DNA from: JASGDN01 sp049840815
GTDB lineage: Bacteria; Chloroflexota; Chloroflexia; Thermomicrobiales; UBA6265
Direction: 5' to 3'
NCBI GenBank assembly: GCA_049840815.1
Contig: JASGJI010000009.1
Coordinates: forward strand, 62,001 to 126,000
DNA: 64,000 nucleotides
This document shows, in pieces, positions 44,164 to 53,643 of this stretch. Numbering within the stretch: the first letter of the stretch is position 1; each line of letters opens with the position of its first letter. The notes below the pieces were generated by a model, which did no database searches, was not told where the DNA came from, and saw only the letters and a list, made by a program, of their open reading frames with translations. Both the position numbers and the translations under genes were made by a program.

Positions 44164-44535
44164 CCGGTCGCTGCAGCGCCTTGATGACATTGCCAACGCT
44201 ATTGATCTGATCGGGTCAGCACGCTCACAGTTGATCTGGATGAGGAGACCTACTGTGCTGAGGACGGATGGTTGGTGCGCGCCGGGGTCGAGCGGTTCAT
44301 CATCACCGCCGCTGAGGCATTGATGTGGTTGCGCCATCACGAGCCGCAGACGTTCGCCGCTATCCCGGATGGAGCGAAGGCAATTGCGCTTCGCAATATC
44401 ATCGTCCATCAGTACAAGCATGTCGATGACGCGGTGATCTGGCGTGCCGTGTCAGAGAGCCTCCGGGAGTTGCGGGCACAGGTCCGCGCGATACGGGGTG
44501 AGGTCGCGCGATCGGACGGAGAGGACTTGGCGTGA
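44156..44535 (+). pseudogene. HepT-like HEPN toxin, copy 3, frameshifted
   Basis: The N-terminus (GTG at 44156; RSLQRLDDIANAIDLIG) is in one frame, and the rest (LDEETYC, AGVERFIITAAEALMWL, RNIIVHQY) in another. The switch occurs at about 44207-44220 and is equivalent to the loss of one base. The Rx4HxY motif survives downstream. It is either a disabled toxin or a sequencing error. Its stop overlaps the start of the nitrilase gene. Confidence 0.8.
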
Positions 44536-45323
44536 TGACGGACGCGCTTGTGGTTGCGGCGGCGCAGATGCAGTCGGTGTTCGGGGAGGTTGAAACGAAC
44601 GTCGCGACGACCGCGCGCATGATCCGCGAGGCGGATGCGGCGGCGGAGGGCGTTCGACTTGTCGTCTTCCCGGAGCTCTCGACTATCGGATACGACCTCG
44701 GTCAGCTCGTGGATGATCGCCTCTGGCTGACGCCGGACGATCCGAGGCTTGCCCCGGTCGTCGAGGCGTGCCGCGAGACGGGCATCACCGCCGTGATCGG
44801 GGCGGCGTGGCGCGATCCGGCAGATGGGGACGCCGGGCGCATCGCCTCATTCGTCTTCCTGCCGGATGGCGGGACGCGCATCGTGCCGAAGATGCATGTC
44901 CATTCCAGCGAGGACGCCTGGTTCTGCTCCGCGCCCTACCCGCCACTTCCGCTTGACGTCGATGGATGGAAGGTCGCATTCGCGGTCTGCTTCGATGCGG
45001 GCAACCCGAGCCATGCGATGGCCGCGCGGCAGGCCGGGGCCGATCTCTACGCCTGCTCCGCGATGTACGACGTCTCGGAGGTCCGACGGCTTGACCTGCA
45101 TTTCGGGGCACGGGCGATGGACCATCGCATGGTCTCGTTGCTGGCGAACTGCACTGGCGCGGGCAACGGATGGGAGTCCTGCGGCCTTTCCGGAACGTGG
45201 GGGCCGGATGGCGAGCGGCGCACGGTCGCACCGGACCGCACGCCACACCTCGTCATTGACCGGATCGAACGCGCGACGATCGCGCCGTATCGCCCCGAAC
45301 CCGTGCTGGCCGAGGCCGGCTAG
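44535..45323 (+). CDS. Carbon-nitrogen hydrolase (nitrilase superfamily)
   Basis: 262 residues. The Glu-Lys-Cys triad is seen in VVFPELSTIGYD, VPKMHVHSSE and FAVCFDAGNPSHA. It hydrolyses a C-N bond such as an amide or nitrile; substrate unknown. The ATG overlaps the stop of HepT copy 3 (ATGA), placing it in the toxin-antitoxin transcript. It converges with the DUF917 gene and overlaps it by 4 nt. Confidence 0.85.
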   Translation: MTDALVVAAAQMQSVFGEVETNVATTARMIREADAAAEGVRLVVFPELSTIGYDLGQLVDDRLWLTPDDPRLAPVVEACRETGITAVIGAAWRDPADGDAGRIASFVFLPDGGTRIVPKMHVHSSEDAWFCSAPYPPLPLDVDGWKVAFAVCFDAGNPSHAMAARQAGADLYACSAMYDVSEVRRLDLHFGARAMDHRMVSLLANCTGAGNGWESCGLSGTWGPDGERRTVAPDRTPHLVIDRIERATIAPYRPEPVLAEAG

Positions 45324-46438
45324 GAGACGCGAGCTTCGCGCTCGATGTTCGCATAGGCGCCTGCGAGCGGCCGGTATTCCACGTCCGGATAGCCGAATGC
45401 CGCCGGGCCGATCGTCTGCAACGCGCGTGGGGTGCGTAGTTCGGGCGGTGCGGGAATGCCGATCACCGTGGCGCGCATGCCATAGCGGATCAATTCGGTC
45501 GTCAGCGGCTCGCCGGTGTCCGGATCGATGATGCAGATCAGGTCTGGCACCACGGCGAGGATCTCGCCGGAGCCGTTGCGGGCGATCAGGTTCTCGTTCT
45601 GGAAGTCGATCGCCAGGGTATCGCCGTCATCCGCGCCGAAACCGTCGAACTTCACGAGACCCCGCGCGAAGCCCGCGACCATCCGCCGCTGTACATCCAC
45701 GATCTTGCCCGTGAAGAGCGTCCGCCCGCCGGTCGTGTCCAGCGCGGCTTGCACCGGCGACGTGTGGTTCGCGCGGGCGTTCAGCACAGCATCGCCCAGC
45801 GCGACGGCGAGGGAGAGCGTGCCGGGGATGGCCATCCGCTTTACCTCATCGCCCGTCATGGCCGGGTATGCGTAGCCTGCCGCGCCGCCCATCTGGATCG
45901 TCACGGCGCGCATGTAGCGCTCGAATGTCTTGCCATCCGGCACTTGATCAAACACGACCGACTGCCCGAAGTGATCGCACAGCGCACCGGGCGTTGGCGG
46001 GACACCATAGATGATGTACGTCTCCATCTGGAGTTCCGGGAAGGCACGGCCCTGGCCGTCACCGTCGATCACCGGGAGGCCGGCCTGCGCGGCCACGATC
46101 ATCGGGATCGTGGAATTGCTGCCGCCGATCTCGCTGGGCACGATGTGCGTGAACGTCCGTCCCAGGTGCTTCTCCAGCGCCCGCATGGCATTCAGCGACT
46201 CGTCGGCGCGGCGGAGGCGCTCAACCGCGACGGTGGGCGATCCCATGCCGCCGACCGAGACGACGAACGCATCGTCCGGCACCTCGTCGAGGGAGACGAC
46301 CTCGATCTGCGCGCCGGCGTTGACGAACTTCCGGGCGATGAGCTTGCCGAGGTAGGGATTGCCGCCGCCGCCGGTGCCGAGGATGCCGGCTCCGATCGCG
46401 AGGCGTTCGAGGTGATCCGTGGTGACGATCCAGGACAT
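45320..46438 (-). CDS. DUF917-family protein
   Basis: 372 residues. The N-terminal GAGILGTGGGGNPYLGKL and central PSEIGGSNSTIPMIVAAQAG are DUF917 signatures. Some DUF917 members act in S-methylthiohydantoin desulfuration, but most are uncharacterised. The ATG at 46438 is chosen from the family N-terminus; longer starts upstream add a low-homology extension. Confidence 0.85.
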   Translation of the reverse strand: MSWIVTTDHLERLAIGAGILGTGGGGNPYLGKLIARKFVNAGAQIEVVSLDEVPDDAFVVSVGGMGSPTVAVERLRRADESLNAMRALEKHLGRTFTHIVPSEIGGSNSTIPMIVAAQAGLPVIDGDGQGRAFPELQMETYIIYGVPPTPGALCDHFGQSVVFDQVPDGKTFERYMRAVTIQMGGAAGYAYPAMTGDEVKRMAIPGTLSLAVALGDAVLNARANHTSPVQAALDTTGGRTLFTGKIVDVQRRMVAGFARGLVKFDGFGADDGDTLAIDFQNENLIARNGSGEILAVVPDLICIIDPDTGEPLTTELIRYGMRATVIGIPAPPELRTPRALQTIGPAAFGYPDVEYRPLAGAYANIEREARVS

Positions 46439-47035
46439 CGTGCGTTCGTTTCCTTGCATCCATGCGAATGGGGGCGAGTGGCCAGGGAACGGGCCGCGGC
46501 CACAGTGGGAACCATTGTGCGCCATCGTCCCGGACTGCGCGACCGTTCGCCCCGGCACGACCGAATCGGGGCCGGGCGCAGTAACCAACCCTGGCGGTCG
46601 CGCGTTGTGATGGGCGAGAGGCAGTGGACGGCTCACGCGTGAGGCGTCCGGGCGTTCCCCCCTGCTCCATGCTCGGCCTCTCGCTGGCCTCCCTGGGTCC
46701 TGGCTGATCGGTTGTGGCGGTCGGCCATGCGATCCGGGGAGGTCGTTCGATCTGGGGCGGTTGTGGATTGGGAAGAGGCGAGGACCCGGCGTTGATGCCG
46801 CACTCGCGCGTGGTAGGGTGGAGCTGTGGACAAGGTCGATGCAACGCGAAGCGGCCGGCTGGGCAACAGTGCCCCGACCGAAGGGGAGTCTCCGCCATAT
46901 GGTACCCATTCCGGCCCGGAATGCTCGACAATAGAGGCATCGACCACAGCCGTTTCCTTTCGGCGAGATCCGTCTTCATCGAATACCCAGCATTTGCCCG
47001 GTCAGGACTCGTGTTTACGCCCCCGGAGGAGTTCC
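46439..47035. other. 597-nt divergent intergenic region with a structured leader
   Basis: No supported gene. It separates DUF917 (minus) from the surface protein (plus). The half nearer the surface protein contains a foldable segment described separately. The rest shows nothing recognisable. Confidence 0.6.
46824..46949 (+). ncRNA. Candidate structured 5' leader RNA
   Basis: GGTCGATGC (46834-46842) pairs perfectly with GCATCGACC (46937-46945), with CTGT/ACAG outside it. The enclosed ~95 nt holds hairpins GGGC-N6-GCCC (46861-46874), CCCC-N7-GGGG just after it, and ATTCCGG/CCGGAAT (46908-46922). It ends about 86 nt before the surface protein start. It does not match any riboswitch consensus I know. 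Predicted by eye only. Confidence 0.35.
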
Positions 47036-50000
47036 ATGTCCCATGTCGCGGCCCGGCTCCCAGACGACGATTCGCGAGGTCCGACCCAGCTTCTTGCCTC
47101 GGTGCGGAAGTCTGCCGCCCGCTCGGCCAGGCGACTGCGGCGGCACGGTACGCTGTCCGTCTCGAACGTGATTCATTTCATCAGCGTGATCGTCCTGATT
47201 GCCGGGATGTTCCTGCCGCTGGCAACCTCCGGCGTCTCCGCCGCACCGAGTGCGCCGAAATCGACGGATCCGAAGGCGCAGCAGTCGGACACCGTCATCC
47301 CGTCGGCACAGTCGGTCAGCATCTCGGGCGACTTCGGGCAGTTCCCGCTCACCAGCTTCGATGGCGTCTGGAAGGGGAGCTTCCCCGTTTCGCCGGGGAA
47401 CTACAGCTGGCAGATTGTCGTCACCGGTGGGGATGGCAATCAGTATGTCTTCGGGCCGGGCGGCCTGAACGCCGGGTCTGGCCAGGTCTCCATCGGCGAT
47501 AGCGATGCCGGCGTCTTCGCGCAGTGGGATCAGCACACCGATGCGGTGACCGTCACCTCCACGCCGCAGGTCTATACCCTCAGCACCAGCCAGGGCGAGA
47601 TTCCGCTCCAGCCGAATGGGGGAACGCTCACCACGTTCGTGAATTCCCAGGGCGGCGACTTCTTTTATCAGGTGCTCGCGAACGGGCAGCCGGTCGGGAG
47701 CATGGAGGGCACGCCGGTCGCGGGCCAGCAGTCGATTTCGCTCGACTACGGCCCGGTTCTGCTCACGATCGACCCGAACTCCGGCACGATCGTGAACGCG
47801 CAGACGTTCAGCGCCGGTACCCTGACCATCAACCGGACGGACAGCGATGGCAGTCCGCTGCCGGGCGGCTGCTATCAGGTGCTGAGCGGCGGCACGCTCG
47901 TGAACCAGGGTTGCGACAACGGGAGCGGCAGCACGACGCTGACCTTCCCGCAGGGACTCACGCCAGGCTCCTATACCGTGGTCGAGGTCGTGCCGCCGTC
48001 CGGGCAGGACGCCGCTCCGAACCAGGATGTGCAGCTCAACCCCGGCGACAACAGCGTGACGATCCAGTCCGCCGCGACGGAGACCCCGACCGAGGAGCCG
48101 ACGGCGACCGAAGAGGTTCAGCCGACGGAAACACAGGAACTCCAGCCGACGGAGAGTCCGACGGCGGAAGGCGGCATCATCGGCGATGAAACGCCGACTC
48201 AGGCTGCCGAAACCGAGACCGTTGCCCCCGTAGACCAGACGCCCACCGCGACGGAGGCGCCGGAGCCCGGCGATCTCGTCGTGACGATCGTCGATCAGAA
48301 TGGGCAGCCGGTGCCGAATACGTGCTGGCAGCTGCTTGATGGCAATAGCCAGCAAGTGGGGCAGACCTGCGACGCAACCGATCCGACGCCGAACAACGGG
48401 CGCGTCGGCTTCTATGGCGTGCCGTCCGGGACCTACACCCTGCACCAGACCGATACGAACGAGGGAACGCAACTCGCCCCGGATCAGCAGGTTCAGATCG
48501 ATCCTGGTCAGCAGCGCGATCTCACCGTGACGCTCCAGTCTTCAGAGACACCGACGGAGGAACCGACGGCAACGGAGGAGCCTTCGCCCACCGAAGCGCC
48601 AACCCAGGAACCAACCGCGACCGAGGAAGTTCCGACCGAGGAGCCGACCGCGACCGAGGCCGTCGAGACCCCGGAGACCGTCGAGCCGACGGCGACCGCC
48701 GAAGGCAATGAGACACCGTCGCCGACGAGCGAGGCGACCTACGGCGATCCCGGCAACCTGATCGTCGAAGTGAAGGACAATCAGGGCAATCCGATTCCGA
48801 ACACCTGCTTCGAGATTTTCGATAACACCGGTGCGGTGGCCGGCCAGACCTGCGACGCCACCGATCCGACCCCGAACAATGGGCGCCTCGGCTTCTACGG
48901 CGTGCCGTCCGGCCCGTATACCCTCCGCCAGACGGATGGTCCCGCCGAGTTCGATCGCGCGCCGGACACCCAGGTGAACGTCGTCGCGAACCAGGATACC
49001 GAGCAGGACTTCACGCTCGCTGCCGCCGGGAACTCCACGCCGACCGAGGAAGTCTCCCCGACGACCTCGCCGGACGAGCCGACGGCGACTGAAACGCCCG
49101 CGGATCAGCCGACCGAGACGCCTTCCGATGCGACAACCGGTTCCGTCCGGGTCGATGTCTCGCAGTGGGCGAACGAGGGCCAGCAGATCTGCGTGCAACT
49201 GAACACCTCGGGTGGCATCGGGTTCGCCGATCCCCCGACCGCGTGCGACAACGGCGATGGCGACACGGATGGTCAGCCGGGCATCGTCGTCCTCTCCGAC
49301 ATCGCGCCGGGCGACTACCTGCTGAGCGTGATCCAGGGGCCGCAGGATGCGCTCGATGCGCAGCCGCAGCCGGTAAGCGTGGTCGCAGGGCAGACGACCG
49401 ACACGTCCTTCGGTGGGGCAGGCGCTCCGACCGAGCTTCCGACCCTTGGCCCGACGGAAACGCCGACTTCGGAACCGACCGCGACGGAATCCCCGACCGA
49501 AGAACCGACGGCCACTGAGACACCGACGGAAACCCCAACCGAGGAGGCCTCCGCAACTCCGACGGAAACCCCGACCGAGGAAGCCACCGCGACCCCGACG
49601 ACCGAGGTGACGCCATCGCCGACCTCTGTGCCGGCCGGAAACATCCGCGCGACCTTCAAGGACGATCAGGGCACTCCGGTCGCTGGCACCTGCATCACGG
49701 TCGATGGCGGCCCCGCGATCTGTGACAACGATCCGACCGATCTCGATCCGGCGGTTGGCAGCATCCTCGTGGAGAATGTCGATCCGGGTCAGCACGAGGT
49801 CGCGGCGAGCACCGTTCCGGCCACCTACGTGACGCCGGACCCGATCCAGGTCGAGGTTGTTGATGGGCAGACGGCGGCAGCGGACTTCACGCTCCAGGCT
49901 GCCCCGCCGCAGGTCGGCACGGGCGAGATCACGCTCACGCTGAACCAGGGCATGCTGCCCGCTGGCCTGTGCGTCAGCCTCACGAATACCACCACCAGCC

Positions 50001-52984
50001 AGCAGTACGGCATCTTCTGTGATGGTGACCAGAACGACACGAACGCGGACTCCTCCATCATCACGGTCCAAAACCTTCCGGTCGGGTCGTATGCGGTGCG
50101 CCTGACGGATGACAGCCGCACCAAGATCGACGGCTTCCAGTCGGCATCCACCGCGACGCTGACCATCACGGCCGATCAGACGGACAGCGTGACGATCGAT
50201 ATCATCTCGAATCCGGCCCCGACGACCGGCACGGTGGAAATCTCGACGCGTAACAACGCGACGAACCAGCTGCTGCCGGGCGCCTGCTACGAGTTGCGTC
50301 CAACCGCCGGTGGACAGGCGATCAAGGGCTGTGACAACGACGACAATGACCTGAACGGAACCGTGGGCGTCATCCGCTTCGGCGAGGTGCCCGCCGGTGA
50401 GTTCTCGATCGTGATGACCACGACGCCGCAGGGCTTCGAGACGGCCACCGACCAGACCGAGACCGTGCAGGCGGGCGTCCTCACCCAGATCGAGGTGCGG
50501 CTGGATCCGATTCCGGCGACCTCCGAGCTGACGGTGCACAAGGTGGACGAGGGCGGCAAGGCGCTGCCGGGTGCCTGCTTCGCGCTTCAGCAGAATGGGA
50601 CGACGCTCCAGACGATCTGCGATGCGACCGACAGCACGCCAGGCGATGGCACCGTGGTCTTCACGGCCCTCACGACCGGAACCTACCAGCTGATCGAGAC
50701 GAAGTCGCCCTCGCCGAACTACCAGCCGTCCGATCCGATCACGGTGACGATCGTGGGCGGCACGAACCAGGATCTGAACGTCACCAATACGCTGCGCCGG
50801 GGCCGGGTCGTCGTCTGGAAGGTCGATGCCTCCGACGCGAACAAGCTCCTCACGGGCGCGTGCTTCCGCCTCTCGAACAACGACCACACGTACGGCCCGT
50901 TCTGCGATGGCGATGACGGCACGGTTGATGGCCGCATCTGGTTCAACGGCGTCGTGCCGGGCGACTACACCCTGACGGAGACCGTCGCGCCGACCGGCTA
51001 CCAGAAGGCCGCCGATCGTCAGGTCAGTGTCGCGCCGGGCGCGTCCGTCCGCGTGAATGTCGCAGACCAGAAGGCCCCGCCGCCCGCGCAGACTGGCACT
51101 GTGCAGGTGAACAAGGTCGATGCGAACGGCAAGGTGCTGAAGGGTGGCTGCTTCCGCCTCTTCGATGGCAACAACAACCCGGTGACCGCCCAGTTCTGCG
51201 ACATATCCGATGGCGTGAACGACGGCATCATCCTCATCAAGTCCGCCCCGGTCGGGACCTGGACGCTCCGCGAGACACTGGCGCCGTCGATCGACTTCAA
51301 GATCGCCGACGACCGCCAGGTGGTGGTGAAGAACAACCAGGTCACGGTCGTCTCCGTCCCGAACTATCTGAAGGATGGCCGCATCAAGATCACCAAGGTC
51401 GATCCGAGCGGCAATCCGATCCAGGGCGCCTGCTTCGCGGTGGCGAACACCAACCAGAAGGCGCAGTGCTCCGATGTGAATGGCGCGATCATCTTCACGC
51501 TGGCACCGGGCACCTACACCATCACGGAGACGGTCACGCCGACCGGTTTCCAGAAGACAGCCGATCGCAAGGGCGTGGTGGTCCGGCCGGCGCAGACGAC
51601 GACGCTGACGATCGTCAACCAGCTTGCCCCAGCGCCGAATACTGGATCGCTGCAGATCGTGAAGTTCACCTGCCCGGTCGGGAACGGCACGGAGCGGACG
51701 GTCTTCCTCGGCGCGAGCGCAGGCAACGCCGAACTCGCGAAGACGGCCGGATGCTCGCCGACGGTGGCGCAGTTCAATCTCGTCGCCTCCAGCGGCTCGG
51801 GTGGACCGGGCAATGTCAAGACCGACGCGAACGGCCGTTACCAGGTGACGCTGACGGCGGGGCTCTACACCCTCACCGAGACATCGCCGGATCTGCCGGG
51901 CGACCAGAAGGTCCAGGTGAAGATCGTGAAGGGGCAGCTGACGACCGTCGTGGTGATCAACTACGTCGCGCCGCCGAAGCCGGCTCCGGCCACGATCAAC
52001 GTCACGAAGTTCACCTGCCCGAGCAGCTTCGACGGCACCATCTATGATGACTTCGCCCAGAACTGCACGGCGTCCACGATGCTGACGAACGGCGTCACGG
52101 TCCGCGTGGCGGGTCCGGTGAGCCAGAAGCACATCACCGGTGACAGCGGCAAGCAGGGTCAGTCGACCTTCGCGAACCTGACGGCGGGCACCTACACGCT
52201 CTCGGAGGATCGCCCATCGACGATTCCGGTCGGCTATCTCTTCTGCGGCACGAACGCGCAGTGGCCGGCTGACATGAAGGCGGTCAACAGCTCGCTCCAG
52301 TTGACGATCCAGAGCGGGCAGACGATCACCTGCCAGTTCTTCAACATCCCGGAGGTTCCGGCCCAGGGCACGGGCACGATTCTGGTCCACAAGTACATCT
52401 GCGACGTGAAGACGCCGCCGAAGGGTTACAACTTCGAGCAGGCCTGCCGCCTGAGCGACCAGCAGGCGAAGTTCCAGATCAGCGCGTACAACGCCGAAAC
52501 CAAGCAGTTCGATGCTGGTCCGACCGGCCGCGCGAACCCGGATGGCATCCTCCGCTTCCTGAACCTCAAGCCCGGCACGTACAAGCTGGTGGAGGTCGAT
52601 GGACAGTGGTGCCACGCGAAGTCGAATGCGGTGGACAGTGCCGGAAACCTGGTGGTGAAGCCGAACGAGTTCGCCGAGGTGTGGATCTACAACTGCGTCG
52701 AGCCGAACACGCCGCCAAACACGGGCGCTGGCCCGGATGCGGCTGCCTCGGACAGCGTGCTCACCGACGGGGTGATCGGCCCGGTGCCAGCGAATGGCAC
52801 CGAGTCCACCCCGGCGGGGTCGGGCGACGGTCCGGAGTTCGTGCCGGATGTCGCGCTTCCCATCGTGATGCTTGGCGCGTGGGCGAGCAGACGACTGGCC
52901 GACCGGGGACGGTCCCGGCGGGAGGGCATCGTCCGTTCCGCGCTCGAACGGGATGCATTCCGGGAGGATCGTCCCGCTGCCTGA
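47036..52984 (+). CDS. Giant surface protein with repeated Cna-B/SpaA-like modules
   Basis: 1982 residues. GGAGG lies 6 nt before the ATG. A signal-peptide/anchor helix occurs at about residues 47-70 (FISVIVLIAGMFLPL), with a probable cut after VSA. An N-terminal domain resembling starch-binding X25-like folds (GVWKGSFPVSPGNYSWQ) is followed by about 14 prealbumin-like Cna-B modules (each with GACF-like and YTLxET segments). Thr/Glu/Pro stalks (TEEPTATE types) lie at about nt 48078-48265, 48541-48720, 49033-49140 and 49420-49630. The first 11 modules each carry a Cys pair. The C-terminus has a hydrophobic helix and basic tail but no clear LPxTG. Likely a cell-surface adhesin or scaffold. Confidence 0.85.
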   Translation: MSHVAARLPDDDSRGPTQLLASVRKSAARSARRLRRHGTLSVSNVIHFISVIVLIAGMFLPLATSGVSAAPSAPKSTDPKAQQSDTVIPSAQSVSISGDFGQFPLTSFDGVWKGSFPVSPGNYSWQIVVTGGDGNQYVFGPGGLNAGSGQVSIGDSDAGVFAQWDQHTDAVTVTSTPQVYTLSTSQGEIPLQPNGGTLTTFVNSQGGDFFYQVLANGQPVGSMEGTPVAGQQSISLDYGPVLLTIDPNSGTIVNAQTFSAGTLTINRTDSDGSPLPGGCYQVLSGGTLVNQGCDNGSGSTTLTFPQGLTPGSYTVVEVVPPSGQDAAPNQDVQLNPGDNSVTIQSAATETPTEEPTATEEVQPTETQELQPTESPTAEGGIIGDETPTQAAETETVAPVDQTPTATEAPEPGDLVVTIVDQNGQPVPNTCWQLLDGNSQQVGQTCDATDPTPNNGRVGFYGVPSGTYTLHQTDTNEGTQLAPDQQVQIDPGQQRDLTVTLQSSETPTEEPTATEEPSPTEAPTQEPTATEEVPTEEPTATEAVETPETVEPTATAEGNETPSPTSEATYGDPGNLIVEVKDNQGNPIPNTCFEIFDNTGAVAGQTCDATDPTPNNGRLGFYGVPSGPYTLRQTDGPAEFDRAPDTQVNVVANQDTEQDFTLAAAGNSTPTEEVSPTTSPDEPTATETPADQPTETPSDATTGSVRVDVSQWANEGQQICVQLNTSGGIGFADPPTACDNGDGDTDGQPGIVVLSDIAPGDYLLSVIQGPQDALDAQPQPVSVVAGQTTDTSFGGAGAPTELPTLGPTETPTSEPTATESPTEEPTATETPTETPTEEASATPTETPTEEATATPTTEVTPSPTSVPAGNIRATFKDDQGTPVAGTCITVDGGPAICDNDPTDLDPAVGSILVENVDPGQHEVAASTVPATYVTPDPIQVEVVDGQTAAADFTLQAAPPQVGTGEITLTLNQGMLPAGLCVSLTNTTTSQQYGIFCDGDQNDTNADSSIITVQNLPVGSYAVRLTDDSRTKIDGFQSASTATLTITADQTDSVTIDIISNPAPTTGTVEISTRNNATNQLLPGACYELRPTAGGQAIKGCDNDDNDLNGTVGVIRFGEVPAGEFSIVMTTTPQGFETATDQTETVQAGVLTQIEVRLDPIPATSELTVHKVDEGGKALPGACFALQQNGTTLQTICDATDSTPGDGTVVFTALTTGTYQLIETKSPSPNYQPSDPITVTIVGGTNQDLNVTNTLRRGRVVVWKVDASDANKLLTGACFRLSNNDHTYGPFCDGDDGTVDGRIWFNGVVPGDYTLTETVAPTGYQKAADRQVSVAPGASVRVNVADQKAPPPAQTGTVQVNKVDANGKVLKGGCFRLFDGNNNPVTAQFCDISDGVNDGIILIKSAPVGTWTLRETLAPSIDFKIADDRQVVVKNNQVTVVSVPNYLKDGRIKITKVDPSGNPIQGACFAVANTNQKAQCSDVNGAIIFTLAPGTYTITETVTPTGFQKTADRKGVVVRPAQTTTLTIVNQLAPAPNTGSLQIVKFTCPVGNGTERTVFLGASAGNAELAKTAGCSPTVAQFNLVASSGSGGPGNVKTDANGRYQVTLTAGLYTLTETSPDLPGDQKVQVKIVKGQLTTVVVINYVAPPKPAPATINVTKFTCPSSFDGTIYDDFAQNCTASTMLTNGVTVRVAGPVSQKHITGDSGKQGQSTFANLTAGTYTLSEDRPSTIPVGYLFCGTNAQWPADMKAVNSSLQLTIQSGQTITCQFFNIPEVPAQGTGTILVHKYICDVKTPPKGYNFEQACRLSDQQAKFQISAYNAETKQFDAGPTGRANPDGILRFLNLKPGTYKLVEVDGQWCHAKSNAVDSAGNLVVKPNEFAEVWIYNCVEPNTPPNTGAGPDAAASDSVLTDGVIGPVPANGTESTPAGSGDGPEFVPDVALPIVMLGAWASRRLADRGRSRREGIVRSALERDAFREDRPAA

Positions 52985-53017
52985 TCGGGTGGGACAGTCC
53001 ATCCAGATGAACGCGAA

Positions 53018-53051
53018 GACGGGAGCGACTCCAACCGGAGTCGCTCCCGTC
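53018..53051. terminator. Terminator after the surface protein
   Basis: 15-bp perfect stem (53018-53032 with 53037-53051) and 4-nt loop, 34 nt past the surface protein stop and before the convergent TfoX-like gene. Confidence 0.75.
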
Positions 53052-53068
53052 GCGTTATGCCCGGGCGG

Positions 53069-53413
53069 CTACCCGGCGGCGGCGAGGTGTCGTTGCATCG
53101 CAGCGAGGGCGATCCGCGCCATCGGGAGCCAGGCGTTTTCATGCGCGGTGTCGAACCCGACCCAGCCGCCGAAGGTCCGCCCCTTCGCGCCGGGGGTGAA
53201 CGGTTGGGAGCCCAGTTCCTGCATCGCGGCGTTGTAGGCGTCGGGGTCGGTGCGGAGCTTCACCCCGAAGACGCCTTCCGAAAGGCAGGCGAAGATCTTG
53301 CCGTCGATGGTCAGGGCCGGGCGACCGAACATCTGCGTGCGTTCGATGCCATCGGGAAGGAGGGCGTCGTAGATGCGGGTGAAGGCGTCCTCGGCTTCGG
53401 GGGAGTTGGGCAT
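53069..53413 (-). CDS. TfoX N-terminal domain protein
   Basis: 114 residues matching the TfoX/Sxy N-terminal fold (RTQMFGRPALTIDGKIFACLSEG, FGVKLR). Full-length TfoX regulates competence in some bacteria, but stand-alone N-terminal proteins are common and uncharacterised. Convergent with the giant surface protein gene. Confidence 0.85.
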   Translation of the reverse strand: MPNSPEAEDAFTRIYDALLPDGIERTQMFGRPALTIDGKIFACLSEGVFGVKLRTDPDAYNAAMQELGSQPFTPGAKGRTFGGWVGFDTAHENAWLPMARIALAAMQRHLAAAG

Positions 53414-53434
53414 GGCAGCGCTCCTGGGGTATCG

Positions 53435-53468
53435 ATCGTGGGAGCCTCGTCATCGAGGCTCCCACGAT
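53435..53468. terminator. Hairpin upstream of the TfoX-like gene
   Basis: 15-bp perfect stem (53435-53449 with 53454-53468) and 4-nt loop between the APH6-like gene and the TfoX-like gene, both on the minus strand. No T tract, but it likely ends the upstream transcript. Confidence 0.6.
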
Positions 53469-53552
53469 TCTGCACGGAGCGACCTCCGGCGACTTCTTCC
53501 CGGTTGCGTTGGGTGGTCTCAGGAATCGGCCAGTAGTGCCAGGTTCAATGCT

Positions 53553-53634
53553 GTAGCGGGTCAGCTTGTCTGACCCAGCAGCCGCATCGATCCGGCGAAG
53601 CCGGATATCGGCCGCAGATGAGCTGTGCCGCTAC
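53553..53634. repeat. 82-bp cruciform-type intergenic repeat
   Basis: Outer arms GTAGCGG/CCGCTAC (53553-53559 and 53628-53634), an AGCT-matched stretch, and an inner GCCG...CGGC stem form a nested palindrome. No gene inside. Confidence 0.6.
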
Positions 53635-53643
53635 GGGGGATGG

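Noticed and set aside
46851..46868. HDV-ribozyme-like string GGCCGGCTGGGCAACA
   Set aside because: The string resembles part of the HDV ribozyme, but the P1 partner strand is missing in the needed position and the rest of the fold does not match.
52690..52984. LPxTG sortase anchor in the giant surface protein
   Set aside because: PPNTGAG is suggestive, but there is no LPxTG and the order of motif, helix and tail is loose, so a sortase anchor is not claimed.
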